Of a stretch of 31,457 nt of DNA, positions 23,313-31,188 are shown in pieces. Source of the DNA: Candidatus Uhrbacteria bacterium (GTDB lineage: Bacteria > Patescibacteriota > Patescibacteriia > JACQRZ01); contig JACQWH010000049.1 of NCBI GenBank assembly GCA_016209345.1, positions 1 to 31,457 on the forward strand, written 5' to 3'. The stretch's first letter is position 1, and every line of letters starts with the position of its first letter. The notes below the pieces were generated by a model that was given only the letters and a program-made list of their open reading frames with translations, was not told the DNA's origin and did not search any database. The position numbers and the translations under genes were made by a program.

Positions 23313-24248
23313 TTATACGAGTCGATACTTCGGTTGTCTGTTTTCTAAGAAGGCAATGATATCATTGACAACATGCTCCTCCATTCTGTAGAGCGCTTCT
23401 TTTGAAACACCGGCAACATGAGGGGTGAGAATGGCGGTGTCGCACTCAAACAACTCCTTGTTATGAGTCGGCTCCTCTTCAAATACATCAATTCCAGCAC
23501 CGGCAATGGTGTGATTCTTCAATGCATGCGCAAGCGCACGTTCATCAACGATGCCGCCTCGCGCGGTATTGACTAGAAATGCCGTTTTCTTCATGAGTGA
23601 CAGTTCTTTTTCTCCAATCAAATTCTTTGTCGCATCGGACAGGGGAATATTGAGTGAGACAAAGTCGGCACTCCCAAGTAGCTCTGCCAACGAAACAAAT
23701 GTGACGTTCAGATCCTGATGGTTTTCCGGATGTGGTGTGTAGCACATGACATTCATGTCAAACACGCGTACTCGCTTAATAACCTCTTGTGCAATTGGTC
23801 CTGCGCCGATGACACCCAAAACTTTATCTCTCACCTCAACGGTAGAGTGCCGATAGACATCAAATTGTTCTTCCCGAACGCTTTTGTCCAACTTCACAAG
23901 GTTCTTTGACAGCGCCAATATGAGCGTCATCACATGCTCGGCGACAGACGTAATGTTTGCCTCGGGGGTATAAAACACCGCGACGTTTTTCTTTTTACAC
24001 TCCTCGACATCTATATTGTTTGTTCCTTTTGCAACCAGTCCGACAAATTTCAGTGTTGAATGATCAAGCACCTCCTTGTCAATAGTGTGAAACCGTCCGA
24101 TGATAACCCCGTCATACTCACGAACCATCTCCCTGAACTCGTCTTGCGTTGGAATCTTTTCAGCAATAACAACTTCGGCCATCTTGCGCAGTGGTTCCAA
24201 TAATTTTTTATTCTCCCAATTCGTGAATGAAATGTATATGGTATTCAT
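23313..24248 (-). CDS. D-isomer-specific 2-hydroxyacid dehydrogenase
   Basis: A 311-residue NAD(P)-dependent dehydrogenase. The Rossmann dinucleotide motif is GVIGAGPIAQEV (Gly148, Gly150, Ala153). The catalytic triad is Arg230 in NTARGG, Glu259 in DVFEEEP and His277 in LTPHVAG. The overall order matches D-3-phosphoglycerate or D-lactate/glycerate dehydrogenases without an ACT domain. The substrate is not determined; coupling to a phosphatase-like gene 5 bases downstream makes a serine-type pathway conceivable, but that is inference. It starts 37 bases after hicA ends and may be transcribed from the hic promoter. Confidence 0.94.
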   Translation of the reverse strand: MNTIYISFTNWENKKLLEPLRKMAEVVIAEKIPTQDEFREMVREYDGVIIGRFHTIDKEVLDHSTLKFVGLVAKGTNNIDVEECKKKNVAVFYTPEANITSVAEHVMTLILALSKNLVKLDKSVREEQFDVYRHSTVEVRDKVLGVIGAGPIAQEVIKRVRVFDMNVMCYTPHPENHQDLNVTFVSLAELLGSADFVSLNIPLSDATKNLIGEKELSLMKKTAFLVNTARGGIVDERALAHALKNHTIAGAGIDVFEEEPTHNKELFECDTAILTPHVAGVSKEALYRMEEHVVNDIIAFLENRQPKYRLV

Positions 24249-24285
24249 GACTTACTTAATTGTCCGGCGTAGATGCCTATCGAGA

Positions 24286-24510
24286 TTATTTATCATCGTC
24301 TCTAAAATCACTTTCGTTGAGCCCGGAGTGTAATATAATCGATTGAAACGTTCCATGTGGGATTTGCTTCTTACTCATTTTCACTATCACCATTCGAGTT
24401 GGCAAACCAAGCTTGCGGAATTTTGCATGTGAACCTCTCTGTGAAACGAAAAAGAAGCCCTCTTTTTTAAGAACTTTCAAAACTATCTGTAGGTCTATCG
24501 GCCTAGGCAT
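24286..24510 (-). CDS. hicA: HicA-type toxin (mRNA interferase)
   Basis: A 74-residue protein of the YcfA/HicA family, which folds like a dsRNA-binding domain and cleaves mRNA. It has the LKKEGFFFVSQRGSHAKFRK core, in which the GSH His is the usual catalytic residue, and a C-terminal IPHGTFQSIILHSGL helix. The start at 24510 is chosen because it gives the normal family length and overlaps the hicB stop by 8 bases; an in-frame extension further upstream is not HicA-like. It is the second gene of the hicB-hicA pair, the reverse of the E. coli order. The catalytic His looks intact, so the toxin is probably functional. Confidence 0.92.
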   Translation of the reverse strand: MPRPIDLQIVLKVLKKEGFFFVSQRGSHAKFRKLGLPTRMVIVKMSKKQIPHGTFQSIILHSGLNESDFRDDDK

Positions 24511-24721
24511 GTTGAAAAACGCAAGAAGCAATGTCAAGCTGTTCAACCTTTGTTGCTTTGGAGATCGGTTCATCTTCAAAATAAAGCTCCAGCGCTTCCT
24601 GTAAGGCGTCGAGGGCCTCTTTTTTTGTACCGCCAAAACTCGAAATCCCCGTGTTAATATTCCACGACACGAAAGATCTACCCTCTTTCCACACTACATT
24701 TTTCAAATCAATTTTGCGCAT
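24503..24721 (-). CDS. hicB: HicB-type antitoxin
   Basis: A 72-residue protein with the partial RNase H-like HicB fold: KEGRSFVSWNINTGISSFGGTKKEALDALQEALELYFED is the typical strand-strand-helix pattern. No separate DNA-binding domain is visible after it, which makes it a short HicB. It neutralises HicA and usually represses its own promoter. A consensus-like promoter and a dyad sit just upstream. Confidence 0.9.
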   Translation of the reverse strand: MRKIDLKNVVWKEGRSFVSWNINTGISSFGGTKKEALDALQEALELYFEDEPISKATKVEQLDIASCVFQHA

Positions 24722-24745
24722 AGTATATTTCTTTTATGTATAGCG

Positions 24746-24774
24746 AGTATATCAATTTGTACATATTATGTCAA
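24746..24774 (-). promoter_or_regulatory. Promoter of the hicBA operon
   Basis: On the minus strand a perfect TTGACA and a TATACT are 17 bases apart. The predicted start is about 18 bases before hicB. It may also drive the downstream dehydrogenase and phosphatase genes. Confidence 0.75.
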
Positions 24775-24781
24775 AATATGT
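24761..24781. promoter_or_regulatory. Dyad overlapping the hic -35 box (possible operator)
   Basis: ACATATT and AATATGT form a perfect 7-bp inverted repeat around a 7-base spacer that contains most of the -35 box. The position fits toxin-antitoxin autorepression. Confidence 0.45.
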
Positions 24782-24812
24782 GACACGAGCTGATACTCAT
24801 AGAGTAAAATCC

Positions 24813-25082
24813 TTATGAGCGCAATGATTTCATCGTATCCTTCACTGAAAAGAATGGACCAATTGATTTCCCTCGTGAACGGTCTACCCGTGCCGAGCGA
24901 ATAGCGCTCTGCAAGAGGGGGGTTGGTTCAAGAAGCGAATATGAGATTGTCTTTGTGCGGGCAAGATGTTTTAGCGAGGCGTTGACGATAGCGGAAAGAG
25001 AAAATCCAAGCTCTTCGGCAACCTTGTACGCCTCTCTCTTTACCTTCGGATCTATTTTTATGCTTAGTGCCGATGTTTTCAT
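24813..25082 (-). CDS. RelB/DinJ-like antitoxin without adjacent toxin
   Basis: An 89-residue protein with an N-terminal ribbon-helix-helix domain (ALSIKIDPKVKREAYKVAEELG, then FSLSAIVNASLKHLA) as in RelB/DinJ antitoxins. The C-terminal tail is basic. The start at 25082 gives the family's MKTSALSIKI beginning; AGGTG lies about 7 bases upstream. No RelE/YafQ-type toxin gene lies on either side: downstream is hicB and upstream is cutA. It may be an orphan antitoxin, or its toxin may have been lost. Confidence 0.85.
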   Translation of the reverse strand: MKTSALSIKIDPKVKREAYKVAEELGFSLSAIVNASLKHLARTKTISYSLLEPTPLLQSAIRSARVDRSRGKSIGPFFSVKDTMKSLRS

Positions 25083-25177
25083 ATATACACCTAAAGTATA
25101 TACAATGTAATACTTTTGTTGATGATAAACTGTCACTTCCCGCGCAGACACCCCCTGCTCTTTACATGGGGTCGGGT

Positions 25178-25489
25178 TTATCTTATCTCTCCTTTGATCC
25201 ACTGCAAGTATTTCTCGTTTGGATCAACATCCAGTTTGATAATACAGGGGGCGTCAAATGGATGAATTTTTGCAATCTCATCTCGAGCCATCTCACAGTT
25301 CTCTTGCGTGGTCTTAACTATGAGGACAAACTCAGTTTCATCATTGAGCTTGCCCTCCCACCAATACATCGCATTTACAGGAAAAATATTTGCACAACCA
25401 ATAATGCGTTTTTCTAATAAATGCTTGGCGATTTTCTTTGCTCCATCAGCAGTTTCATTCGTAACGTAAAGAAAAACCATTTTGTTCAT
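25178..25489 (-). CDS. cutA: CutA1-family divalent-ion tolerance protein
   Basis: A 103-residue ferredoxin-like, PII-like trimeric protein. The family pattern is present: LEKRIIGCANIFPV (about 25-38), MYWWEGKLNDETEFVLIVKT (about 41-60) and PFDAPCII (about 77-84). CutA was linked to copper tolerance in E. coli, but its general role is unresolved. It is the last gene of the six-gene set, 48 bases after the HEAT-like gene. Confidence 0.93.
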   Translation of the reverse strand: MNKMVFLYVTNETADGAKKIAKHLLEKRIIGCANIFPVNAMYWWEGKLNDETEFVLIVKTTQENCEMARDEIAKIHPFDAPCIIKLDVDPNEKYLQWIKGEIR

Positions 25490-25537
25490 ATTTTTAAATC
25501 AACTTTTCGTGTAGTGTGCGAGAAAGATATCGTTCAT

Positions 25538-25966
25538 CTACTCGTCCCCCAAACGACTAAAATATTTATTCGCGACTTCGGACACGCTGGCATCATCAAT
25601 AAAAAACCTTATCTTTTCTCTTATACTATCTCTCATCGCAAGAATCTCCGGCTGATTCGTCCTTTTTGCCAAAGCGCAAGCCGCCCTGAATCCTGGATAG
25701 CTCTCATCACTCATTAAACGCGTAAGTTTTTCTATATCCTCCGAGGTTAAAGGAACCTTTGACGCTTCAAATATCGTCGCTGCCAAATCGCGTAAACCAC
25801 TTTCTGGATTGGAAGTATTCTCTCTTGCCCATGTCAAAACAACGGGGTCATTGCAAACTTGGGGCAACTCCAAGTCGATTTTGGCCCATCCCTCCTCTGT
25901 ATTAGCTCCAGCCAGCGCAATAAGCGATTCAAACTGCTGACCTATTCCATTTTCAATAGTACCCAT
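25538..25966 (-). CDS. HEAT-repeat-like hypothetical protein
   Basis: A 142-residue, mostly alpha-helical soluble protein. The segment LRDLAATIFEASKVPLTSEDIEKLTRLMSDESYPGFRAACALAKR (given here only as its two helical halves, about residues 58-102) resembles paired HEAT-type helices used for protein binding. No catalytic residues are visible. It lies 24 bases after the EEP-family gene in the six-gene set. Confidence 0.7.
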   Translation of the reverse strand: MGTIENGIGQQFESLIALAGANTEEGWAKIDLELPQVCNDPVVLTWARENTSNPESGLRDLAATIFEASKVPLTSEDIEKLTRLMSDESYPGFRAACALAKRTNQPEILAMRDSIREKIRFFIDDASVSEVANKYFSRLGDE

Positions 25967-25990
25967 AATAGATAGTAATAAATAAATGAG

Positions 25991-26755
25991 TTATGATAGC
26001 TCCGCAACGACCGGATAGTGATCCGATGCGTTTTCTGTTAATTCGTTTTTAATAACACGATAGTCCTTCAGATAGGGCGTCAAGGATTCGGAGAGAAAAA
26101 TGTAATCAAGACGCATATTTGAATGTGCGGCAAACTCATTGATTGCCGTAGGTGCTGTGTATTCGTTATTTTTTCCAAGCTCAACGGCAGTATCATGGTA
26201 TCCCACTGACATTATTTTATCAATCGCGTCAAAACGAAGATTGCCATTCGTGGTAAATTTCTTCAACTGCATATCGTTAAAATGCTCAACCATTCCGGGA
26301 TCGTATCCATCGTATCTTGAAAGCGAATTCATGTCTCCCATAAGAATACGATTGGGACAGGATTTCTGAAATTTGATAATTCTATCAATTTCTTCGTCTC
26401 GCATATCTTCGGTAAATGGTGTCAAATGCAAGCTCGCGATTGAAATAGGCCCGCATTCAGTATCAATGCGCGCGATCAAACATGCGCGCATCAGGGGAGT
26501 CAGCTTGTGTGTTTCTCGTAGTGGATATGTTGAAAAAACCGCAACATGATAATCGTGTTCTCCGGATAGGGCGATATCAAAAAACGGAAATCCGGCTCGG
26601 CCGGCAAACTCCTTCAATAACCGATTGTCGTCTGCCGCAAATGTATTTGCCTCATTCAGCGTCAAATAATCCGGCGCCTCTCGCCTGACAACTTCAATAA
26701 TAGCATCAATGCCCTGTTGTCCGCCATTCAAAATGTTATATGTCATTAATTTCAT
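25991..26755 (-). CDS. Endonuclease/exonuclease/phosphatase (EEP) family hydrolase
   Basis: A 254-residue metal-dependent phosphoesterase. Motifs in order are MTYNIL (Asn7), LTLNEAN (Glu35), SLHLTPF (His), MGDMNS (Asp/Asn), RLDYIF and the C-terminal SDHYPVVAEL (catalytic His). The family includes DNase I-like nucleases, exonuclease III and sphingomyelin or inositol phosphate phosphatases; the sequence does not decide between them. No signal peptide is present, so it is cytoplasmic. It follows the APH-like gene by 15 bases. Confidence 0.93.
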   Translation of the reverse strand: MKLMTYNILNGGQQGIDAIIEVVRREAPDYLTLNEANTFAADDNRLLKEFAGRAGFPFFDIALSGEHDYHVAVFSTYPLRETHKLTPLMRACLIARIDTECGPISIASLHLTPFTEDMRDEEIDRIIKFQKSCPNRILMGDMNSLSRYDGYDPGMVEHFNDMQLKKFTTNGNLRFDAIDKIMSVGYHDTAVELGKNNEYTAPTAINEFAAHSNMRLDYIFLSESLTPYLKDYRVIKNELTENASDHYPVVAELS

Positions 26756-26770
26756 GGCCGGGAGATTGGA

Positions 26771-27838
26771 TTACATTTTTTTGAGCTCATTAACAGCCAA
26801 AAATAATTGACTGCGGGTGAATTCTTTTAGCGTGCTCTTTTTATCTTGGTTGAGGAGCGCGCTCTTTGCGTCCATCTCAAAGTATTTCATAAATGTTCGG
26901 AAAACCGCTTTCCATAGCATATTACGAATCATATACAACCACATGCGAGGAGTGAAATCATCGGGAAGAGGAGCAATCTCTTTGTATCCATTCAGAAGTG
27001 GTAAAAAAATATCTTCGCCATAAAAACATCTGACCACCGCCAAATCGTCAACGGGATCGCCCGAAATGACGTCATCCCAATCGACGATGGCATTGACCTT
27101 TGTTGGGGTGCCGACCATATTCCAAAACGCGATATCTTTATGCACCATACTTCCGCACTGAATATCGAGATGGTTCCCAAATCTCTCGATAAGTCGTTCA
27201 ATATCTCTTAGTTCCTGACTCGTTAAAAACTGTGCGTCGCGGAGATATCGCAGGTGGTCGTCAAGTTTTGTCTCAAAATATTCCCTATTCGTTTTGTTGA
27301 GTCCGACAATTTTTTTGTCATTTTTCAGAACATCAGTATTGAAAAAACCAAAACCATCAAGTTTTATGGAATGAAGCCATGCAAGATGTCTTCCCAGCTC
27401 GCGACTCACATTTTTTTTATCAAGTGTTCCGTCCTGATAAAAGTTCGACATCCTCTCTCCCGGTATTTTTTCCATCAGCTGGTATCGCACGTGGAATACT
27501 TTTTTTGATGTATCGGTTGCAAACACTTCAGGGACAGGAATACCCTGTTTGCGCGCAAGATTCATCGCCGCTTCTTCCGCATCCATATAGTCATCGTCAA
27601 TCTTGCCATCATCGGAGCGGAAAAAAATCTCTTTGTCGGGATAAACAATAACGTATGCATAGTGGTTGCCGGCGCTTCCGGACGACTCAATACGGAGTGG
27701 ATCTCCGCCGAAATGATGCCTTGCAATTTCTCGCACCAAGTCGGTGATATCCGCCAGTTTGTATTTATCGTTGTACACCAATTTCTCCTGCACTGGCAGT
27801 GGGTTGTCACATTTCCAATAGTATATATTTGTGCGCAT
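26771..27838 (-). CDS. Aminoglycoside phosphotransferase (APH) family kinase
   Basis: A 355-residue protein with the APH/choline-kinase fold. The Brenner-type catalytic motif is HKDIAFWN (His233, Asp235, Asn240), and the Mg-binding loop is IVDWDDVISGDPVDDLA (Asp253). An N-terminal lobe strand with Glu (EEAAMNLARKQGIPVPEV) precedes it. Many such proteins phosphorylate small molecules unrelated to antibiotics, so resistance should not be assumed. It starts 2 bases after the ParB-like gene and is 15 bases before the EEP gene, so it is part of a tightly coupled set. Confidence 0.92.
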   Translation of the reverse strand: MRTNIYYWKCDNPLPVQEKLVYNDKYKLADITDLVREIARHHFGGDPLRIESSGSAGNHYAYVIVYPDKEIFFRSDDGKIDDDYMDAEEAAMNLARKQGIPVPEVFATDTSKKVFHVRYQLMEKIPGERMSNFYQDGTLDKKNVSRELGRHLAWLHSIKLDGFGFFNTDVLKNDKKIVGLNKTNREYFETKLDDHLRYLRDAQFLTSQELRDIERLIERFGNHLDIQCGSMVHKDIAFWNMVGTPTKVNAIVDWDDVISGDPVDDLAVVRCFYGEDIFLPLLNGYKEIAPLPDDFTPRMWLYMIRNMLWKAVFRTFMKYFEMDAKSALLNQDKKSTLKEFTRSQLFLAVNELKKM

Positions 27839-27840
27839 AG

Positions 27841-28233
27841 CTATGTGGTATTATATCCTTGAATCAACTCTTGAAAAGACGAACGCGCCTCATTCGCATC
27901 ATCAACGCACGACTCAAATTTCTCTGAGAGGTCTTTGTTCCTTTGTGTTATGCGGGGATCATTATTCGGGTTTGGCAAAAAATCATCCGCCGAATCGACA
28001 AGAAACACTTCGCACTCGGTACCGAAAAACTCATGTGCCGCGAGTAAATTATGCCCGTCGATAGCGATGTATGAATCCATATGACCAGGATCTCGTCGCA
28101 CCAGCGGCGGCGGCGGAAGCAGCGCCAGTTCACCTTTTTTAAAACAATCAAAAATAAAATCCATCGTTCCTTTTTTCAGGAAATCCTGCGACGGTTTGAT
28201 TGCCGATGGTTTAAGTTTTATCAAATGACCCAT
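27841..28233 (-). CDS. ParB-like nuclease-domain small protein
   Basis: A 130-residue protein resembling the ParB N-terminal domain: IKLKPSAIKPSQDFLKKG (about 5-22) and YIAIDGHNLLAAHEFFG (about 55-71), like the DGHxRLxA signature. The HTH and dimer domains of a partition ParB are absent, so it is not a chromosome-segregation ParB; related stand-alone domains act as NTP-dependent enzymes. The Met at 28233 is chosen because upstream in-frame starts overlap the HD gene. It ends 2 bases before the APH-like gene. Confidence 0.75.
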   Translation of the reverse strand: MGHLIKLKPSAIKPSQDFLKKGTMDFIFDCFKKGELALLPPPPLVRRDPGHMDSYIAIDGHNLLAAHEFFGTECEVFLVDSADDFLPNPNNDPRITQRNKDLSEKFESCVDDANEARSSFQELIQGYNTT

Positions 28234-28264
28234 ATATATTTCGATTAAGCAGTATGATACTTTT

Positions 28265-28891
28265 CTACTTTCCCTCAAGCTCCATTTTTAATTCATCCAT
28301 AAACTGTTTCAAAAAAACCGTTCTTCGCTGTGCGATTTTTCTGCCAGTCATGGTATGCATTTCGCTCTCAACCTTTAATAGTCGCCCCGTATAATAATCC
28401 AGCGTATATTTCAATCCATCGCACTCTCTGTGCTCTGCCCACGGATCCTCGGGGTGATATAATGCCCGACCCATGATTCCGGCTGACGCGCACATTCTCA
28501 TCACGACAATTGCACCGGTAATTTCAAGATTATCCGCGTCTTGTATGATGCGCGCTTCAACCGTATCGGGGACATTATTTTTATTATGCATGCGGATTGC
28601 GTAATGTACAGTATCAATTTTTTCTTTTGGATAATCCGGAAGACCGTTCAAAATTTTTACTGCCTCATCAGCGCTTTCTTGGGCGTGCAACGGAGACCGG
28701 GGATCGTTCCGGGGGTATTGTATCACATCATGAAAAAGCGCGGCGGGAATAAGTATTTCCAAGTCACCGCCCTCTTCTTTTGCAATCATTTCAGCATTTG
28801 CAAGAACTCGAAGCGAATGTGTAATATCATGACTCGGGTCTTTTCCGGAAATTTTTTGCTTTGCAATTTCTATCAATGCATTTTTATCCAT
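28265..28891 (-). CDS. HD-domain metal-dependent phosphohydrolase
   Basis: A 208-residue protein of the HD superfamily. Metal-binding residues are seen in SHDITHS (His21 and His25), ALFHDV (His54, Asp55) and QDADNLE (Asp118, Asp120). It resembles YedJ-like predicted phosphohydrolases; the substrate is unknown. It is the first gene of the six-gene set, 31 bases before the ParB-like gene. The 104 bases upstream show no convincing promoter. Confidence 0.92.
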   Translation of the reverse strand: MDKNALIEIAKQKISGKDPSHDITHSLRVLANAEMIAKEEGGDLEILIPAALFHDVIQYPRNDPRSPLHAQESADEAVKILNGLPDYPKEKIDTVHYAIRMHNKNNVPDTVEARIIQDADNLEITGAIVVMRMCASAGIMGRALYHPEDPWAEHRECDGLKYTLDYYTGRLLKVESEMHTMTGRKIAQRRTVFLKQFMDELKMELEGK

Positions 28892-28995
28892 ATTTTTGCT
28901 TTTGGGCTACACGATATCATGTATCATATGCGCGGGAACCTTCCGCACCCTGACAATGGTATGTCCGAGGAGTTGTGCCTTGACGAACAAAATAA

Positions 28996-30225
28996 TCAAA
29001 ATAAATAAGCCGGAAAAGCACCGCCATTCCCCTTTATCGATCCGTCCGTTTCGCAATAACTCAAAAACGTCGGCATCGAAGGATATGCGTTCTTTATGGT
29101 GGCGAGGATGCGCAGGTCATAGACAGTGGCATATCGTCTCGATTCAACCGCGATACGCCTATCTTCTCCCATTGAGACAATGAAATCAACCTCATGTTTT
29201 TTCTTGTCGCGCCAAAAATTCAATTGGTATTCTTTTTTGATCGCCTCCATTGCAATTCCATTCTCTGCCAATGCTCCCGCGTCATTACGCTCCCTAAGCG
29301 GACGAAAGTCGTTCACCACACTATTACGAAGACCGGCATCAAAAAAAAATATCTTGGGATTCTTTACGATTTCGGTCCGCTTGTTCGTATAATACGGCCT
29401 GACCCTCCGACAGATGTATGTTTTCTCAAAAAAATTAATGTATTTTTTCACTGACGAAAAAGAATATTCAGAAAGGCGAGATAATTCATTATATTCAATA
29501 AGATTGCCGATCTGAAGCGCGAGGCCCTGTATCAAATTGCTCAGCTTGTAATCATCAATGAGCCCTAGAATATCTCGCACCTCTCGCAAAAAATAGGTAT
29601 TATAAATATTTCGCAACAATTCCTTTTTTGATGTGCGATTCTGTTCAAGAACAACGCGGGGGTATCCGCCAAAGAGAAGATAGTCCTCATAGTGCTTCAA
29701 TAAAATAGCGTGAACGGATTTCGGAATTGATGTCGTTGATTCGCGCGTAAAATCAATGTTCTCCCGATAGACATCTAGTAGTTTTGCCGCCGCTTCGTCG
29801 GTTGCTGATACATACTCTCTAAAATCAAATGGGTACAGCTGAAAAATAAGAATTCTCCCAACAAGATATTTTGTAGCGCGCACGGTAAGGTCTATGGCAG
29901 ATGATCCGGAGATTACTATTTTGATTTTTTGTGTGTCATAAATATATTTAAGTAGTTTCCCGCCGGAATGGGCATATTGAAATTCATCAATGAACAAATA
30001 CCTATTACCGCGAACATACGCGGTGATAAAATCATCAATATTTTTTTCAAAAAGCCCAAGTATTCGCTGATCCTCAAATGATAGTAAAACAGCACCTTTA
30101 AGTCCCTCGAATAGGTGGGAAACCAACGATGTTTTTCCCGCCTGACGCGGCCCCACAACTGCAATAATCTCCGGCGCATTAAGATACCTTAAAATTGTCT
30201 CCTCCAGATTCCTTTTAATATACAT
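28996..30225 (-). CDS. AAA ATPase with DUF4143 domain
   Basis: A 409-residue protein of the AAA_14/DUF4143 type. The N-terminal ATPase has Walker A GPRQAGKTS (about 25-33), Walker B YLFIDEFQ and sensor ISGSS. A helical middle region (with LLFGGYP and YFLREVRDI) and the C-terminal DUF4143 part with FWRDKKKHEVDFIV follow. At the last nuclease-like motif, usually an E-x-K, the sequence reads AVESRR, so the Lys is Arg. The family is common and poorly characterised, often in mobile or defence contexts. The start at 30225 is chosen as the first ATG after the promoter; an upstream GTG at 30234 exists. Confidence 0.93.
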   Translation of the reverse strand: MYIKRNLEETILRYLNAPEIIAVVGPRQAGKTSLVSHLFEGLKGAVLLSFEDQRILGLFEKNIDDFITAYVRGNRYLFIDEFQYAHSGGKLLKYIYDTQKIKIVISGSSAIDLTVRATKYLVGRILIFQLYPFDFREYVSATDEAAAKLLDVYRENIDFTRESTTSIPKSVHAILLKHYEDYLLFGGYPRVVLEQNRTSKKELLRNIYNTYFLREVRDILGLIDDYKLSNLIQGLALQIGNLIEYNELSRLSEYSFSSVKKYINFFEKTYICRRVRPYYTNKRTEIVKNPKIFFFDAGLRNSVVNDFRPLRERNDAGALAENGIAMEAIKKEYQLNFWRDKKKHEVDFIVSMGEDRRIAVESRRYATVYDLRILATIKNAYPSMPTFLSYCETDGSIKGNGGAFPAYLF

Positions 30226-30239
30226 AAAAAACACGGCGT

Positions 30240-30275
30240 GGCACTATAATTTAGTATTTGTTTAATTATAGCGCC
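30240..30275. promoter_or_regulatory. 12-bp inverted repeat over the ATPase promoter (possible operator)
   Basis: Arms GGCACTATAATT (30240-30251) and AATTATAGCGCC (30264-30275) match as an inverted repeat at 11 of 12 bases with a 12-base spacer. The right arm covers the -10 box and the left arm lies past the predicted transcription start. Confidence 0.55.
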
Positions 30276-30293
30276 AATCAAAAAATTATGCAA
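30265..30293 (-). promoter_or_regulatory. Candidate promoter of the AAA/DUF4143 ATPase gene
   Basis: On the minus strand TTGCAT and a perfect TATAAT are 17 bases apart. The predicted start lies about 33 bases before the ATG. Confidence 0.6.
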
Positions 30294-30332
30294 TACCCCC
30301 TGCCGAATCATCTACTAGCCGTCGTGTTGGAT

Positions 30333-31145
30333 TCAGCTCGGTCGTTGCTGAAATCTAATCAATATCAGAGAAATAATCAAACTGACAACATAAGCAATAA
30401 TGGTGCCGTATATGAATCCGTAGGCCGGAAACGCGAACATGACCATGAGCGCATAGGCGCACAATGAGAGTGATCCGATGGCAACCTTCTGCATTGCTGG
30501 AAACAATCCTTGTGGACCATAGTACCAGTGGAAAATTATCATGAGAGAAGAATAGGCGGCCGGAAACATTGCAAACATACCGCCCCAAAATGGATTCAAT
30601 ATTTTGCCAAAGAATACAGCCAAAAATACGATAACGCCGACAAATAAAGCGCGGCCTATTTTTTGCCCAAAAGTGTAAGTGAACGCGATCGGTTTTTCGT
30701 GGTGCTTTCTATGCAGTAGCAAATGGGCCGCCAGTACAATAAGCGCATATCCAACCATTCCGACTGCAAGATTATTCAATTTGAGAACGATGAGTGGAGT
30801 CGTCAGAGCAAACCAAAACCCAATGCTGACACTATAACTCATTATTATTTGCCAAATTCTGTTCTTAATAATCCTTTCAAAATATTCAGCGGCATAGGCA
30901 TAGACCGCCGTGAACAGCACCGCCAAAGCAAGGGGTATAAGAGTGGAGGGAACAATGTCTGCGACTGCTTGTGGCGAGAGCGCCCACCCTAAAAAGAAAA
31001 AACTTAATGCGGCGGTCGAGGGAAAGGCAATAATGATACCCGATATGCGCGAACCCGCTTTTTCAGCGATAAAAGAAAGCAGAGCAATAAAGCTCCCCCC
31101 AACAATAAACGAGATGATGAGCTGAATAAGAAAAAGTTTATTCAT
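30333..31145 (-). CDS. Polytopic membrane protein, GlpM/DUF3147-like duplicated architecture
   Basis: A 270-residue integral membrane protein with about eight segments. Two halves look related: SRISGIIIAFPSTAALSFFFLG (about 32-53) and FWGGMFAMFPAAYSSLMIIF (about 185-204) share a G-(I/M)-x-(A)-FP-x-x pattern. That pattern resembles the short GlpM/DUF3147 proteins, so this may be a fused pair. The resemblance is from pattern only. No substrate can be given. The start has no clear ribosome binding site. Confidence 0.75.
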   Translation of the reverse strand: MNKLFLIQLIISFIVGGSFIALLSFIAEKAGSRISGIIIAFPSTAALSFFFLGWALSPQAVADIVPSTLIPLALAVLFTAVYAYAAEYFERIIKNRIWQIIMSYSVSIGFWFALTTPLIVLKLNNLAVGMVGYALIVLAAHLLLHRKHHEKPIAFTYTFGQKIGRALFVGVIVFLAVFFGKILNPFWGGMFAMFPAAYSSLMIIFHWYYGPQGLFPAMQKVAIGSLSLCAYALMVMFAFPAYGFIYGTIIAYVVSLIISLILIRFQQRPS

Positions 31146-31188
31146 GGCGTTAGCTCGACGACATTATGGGAATGATTCTTGACCCCAT

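Noticed and set aside
24511..24636. In-frame 42-residue upstream extension of hicA
   Set aside because: It overlaps hicB in another frame, is not HicA-like, and the start at 24510 gives the normal family length.
26771..27838. Antibiotic resistance gene (aminoglycoside kinase)
   Set aside because: Only the general APH fold is visible; the family includes many metabolic kinases and nothing here shows resistance.
27841..28233. Chromosome partition protein ParB
   Set aside because: Only the N-terminal nuclease-like domain is present, with no HTH, dimer domain, ParA neighbour or parS site seen.
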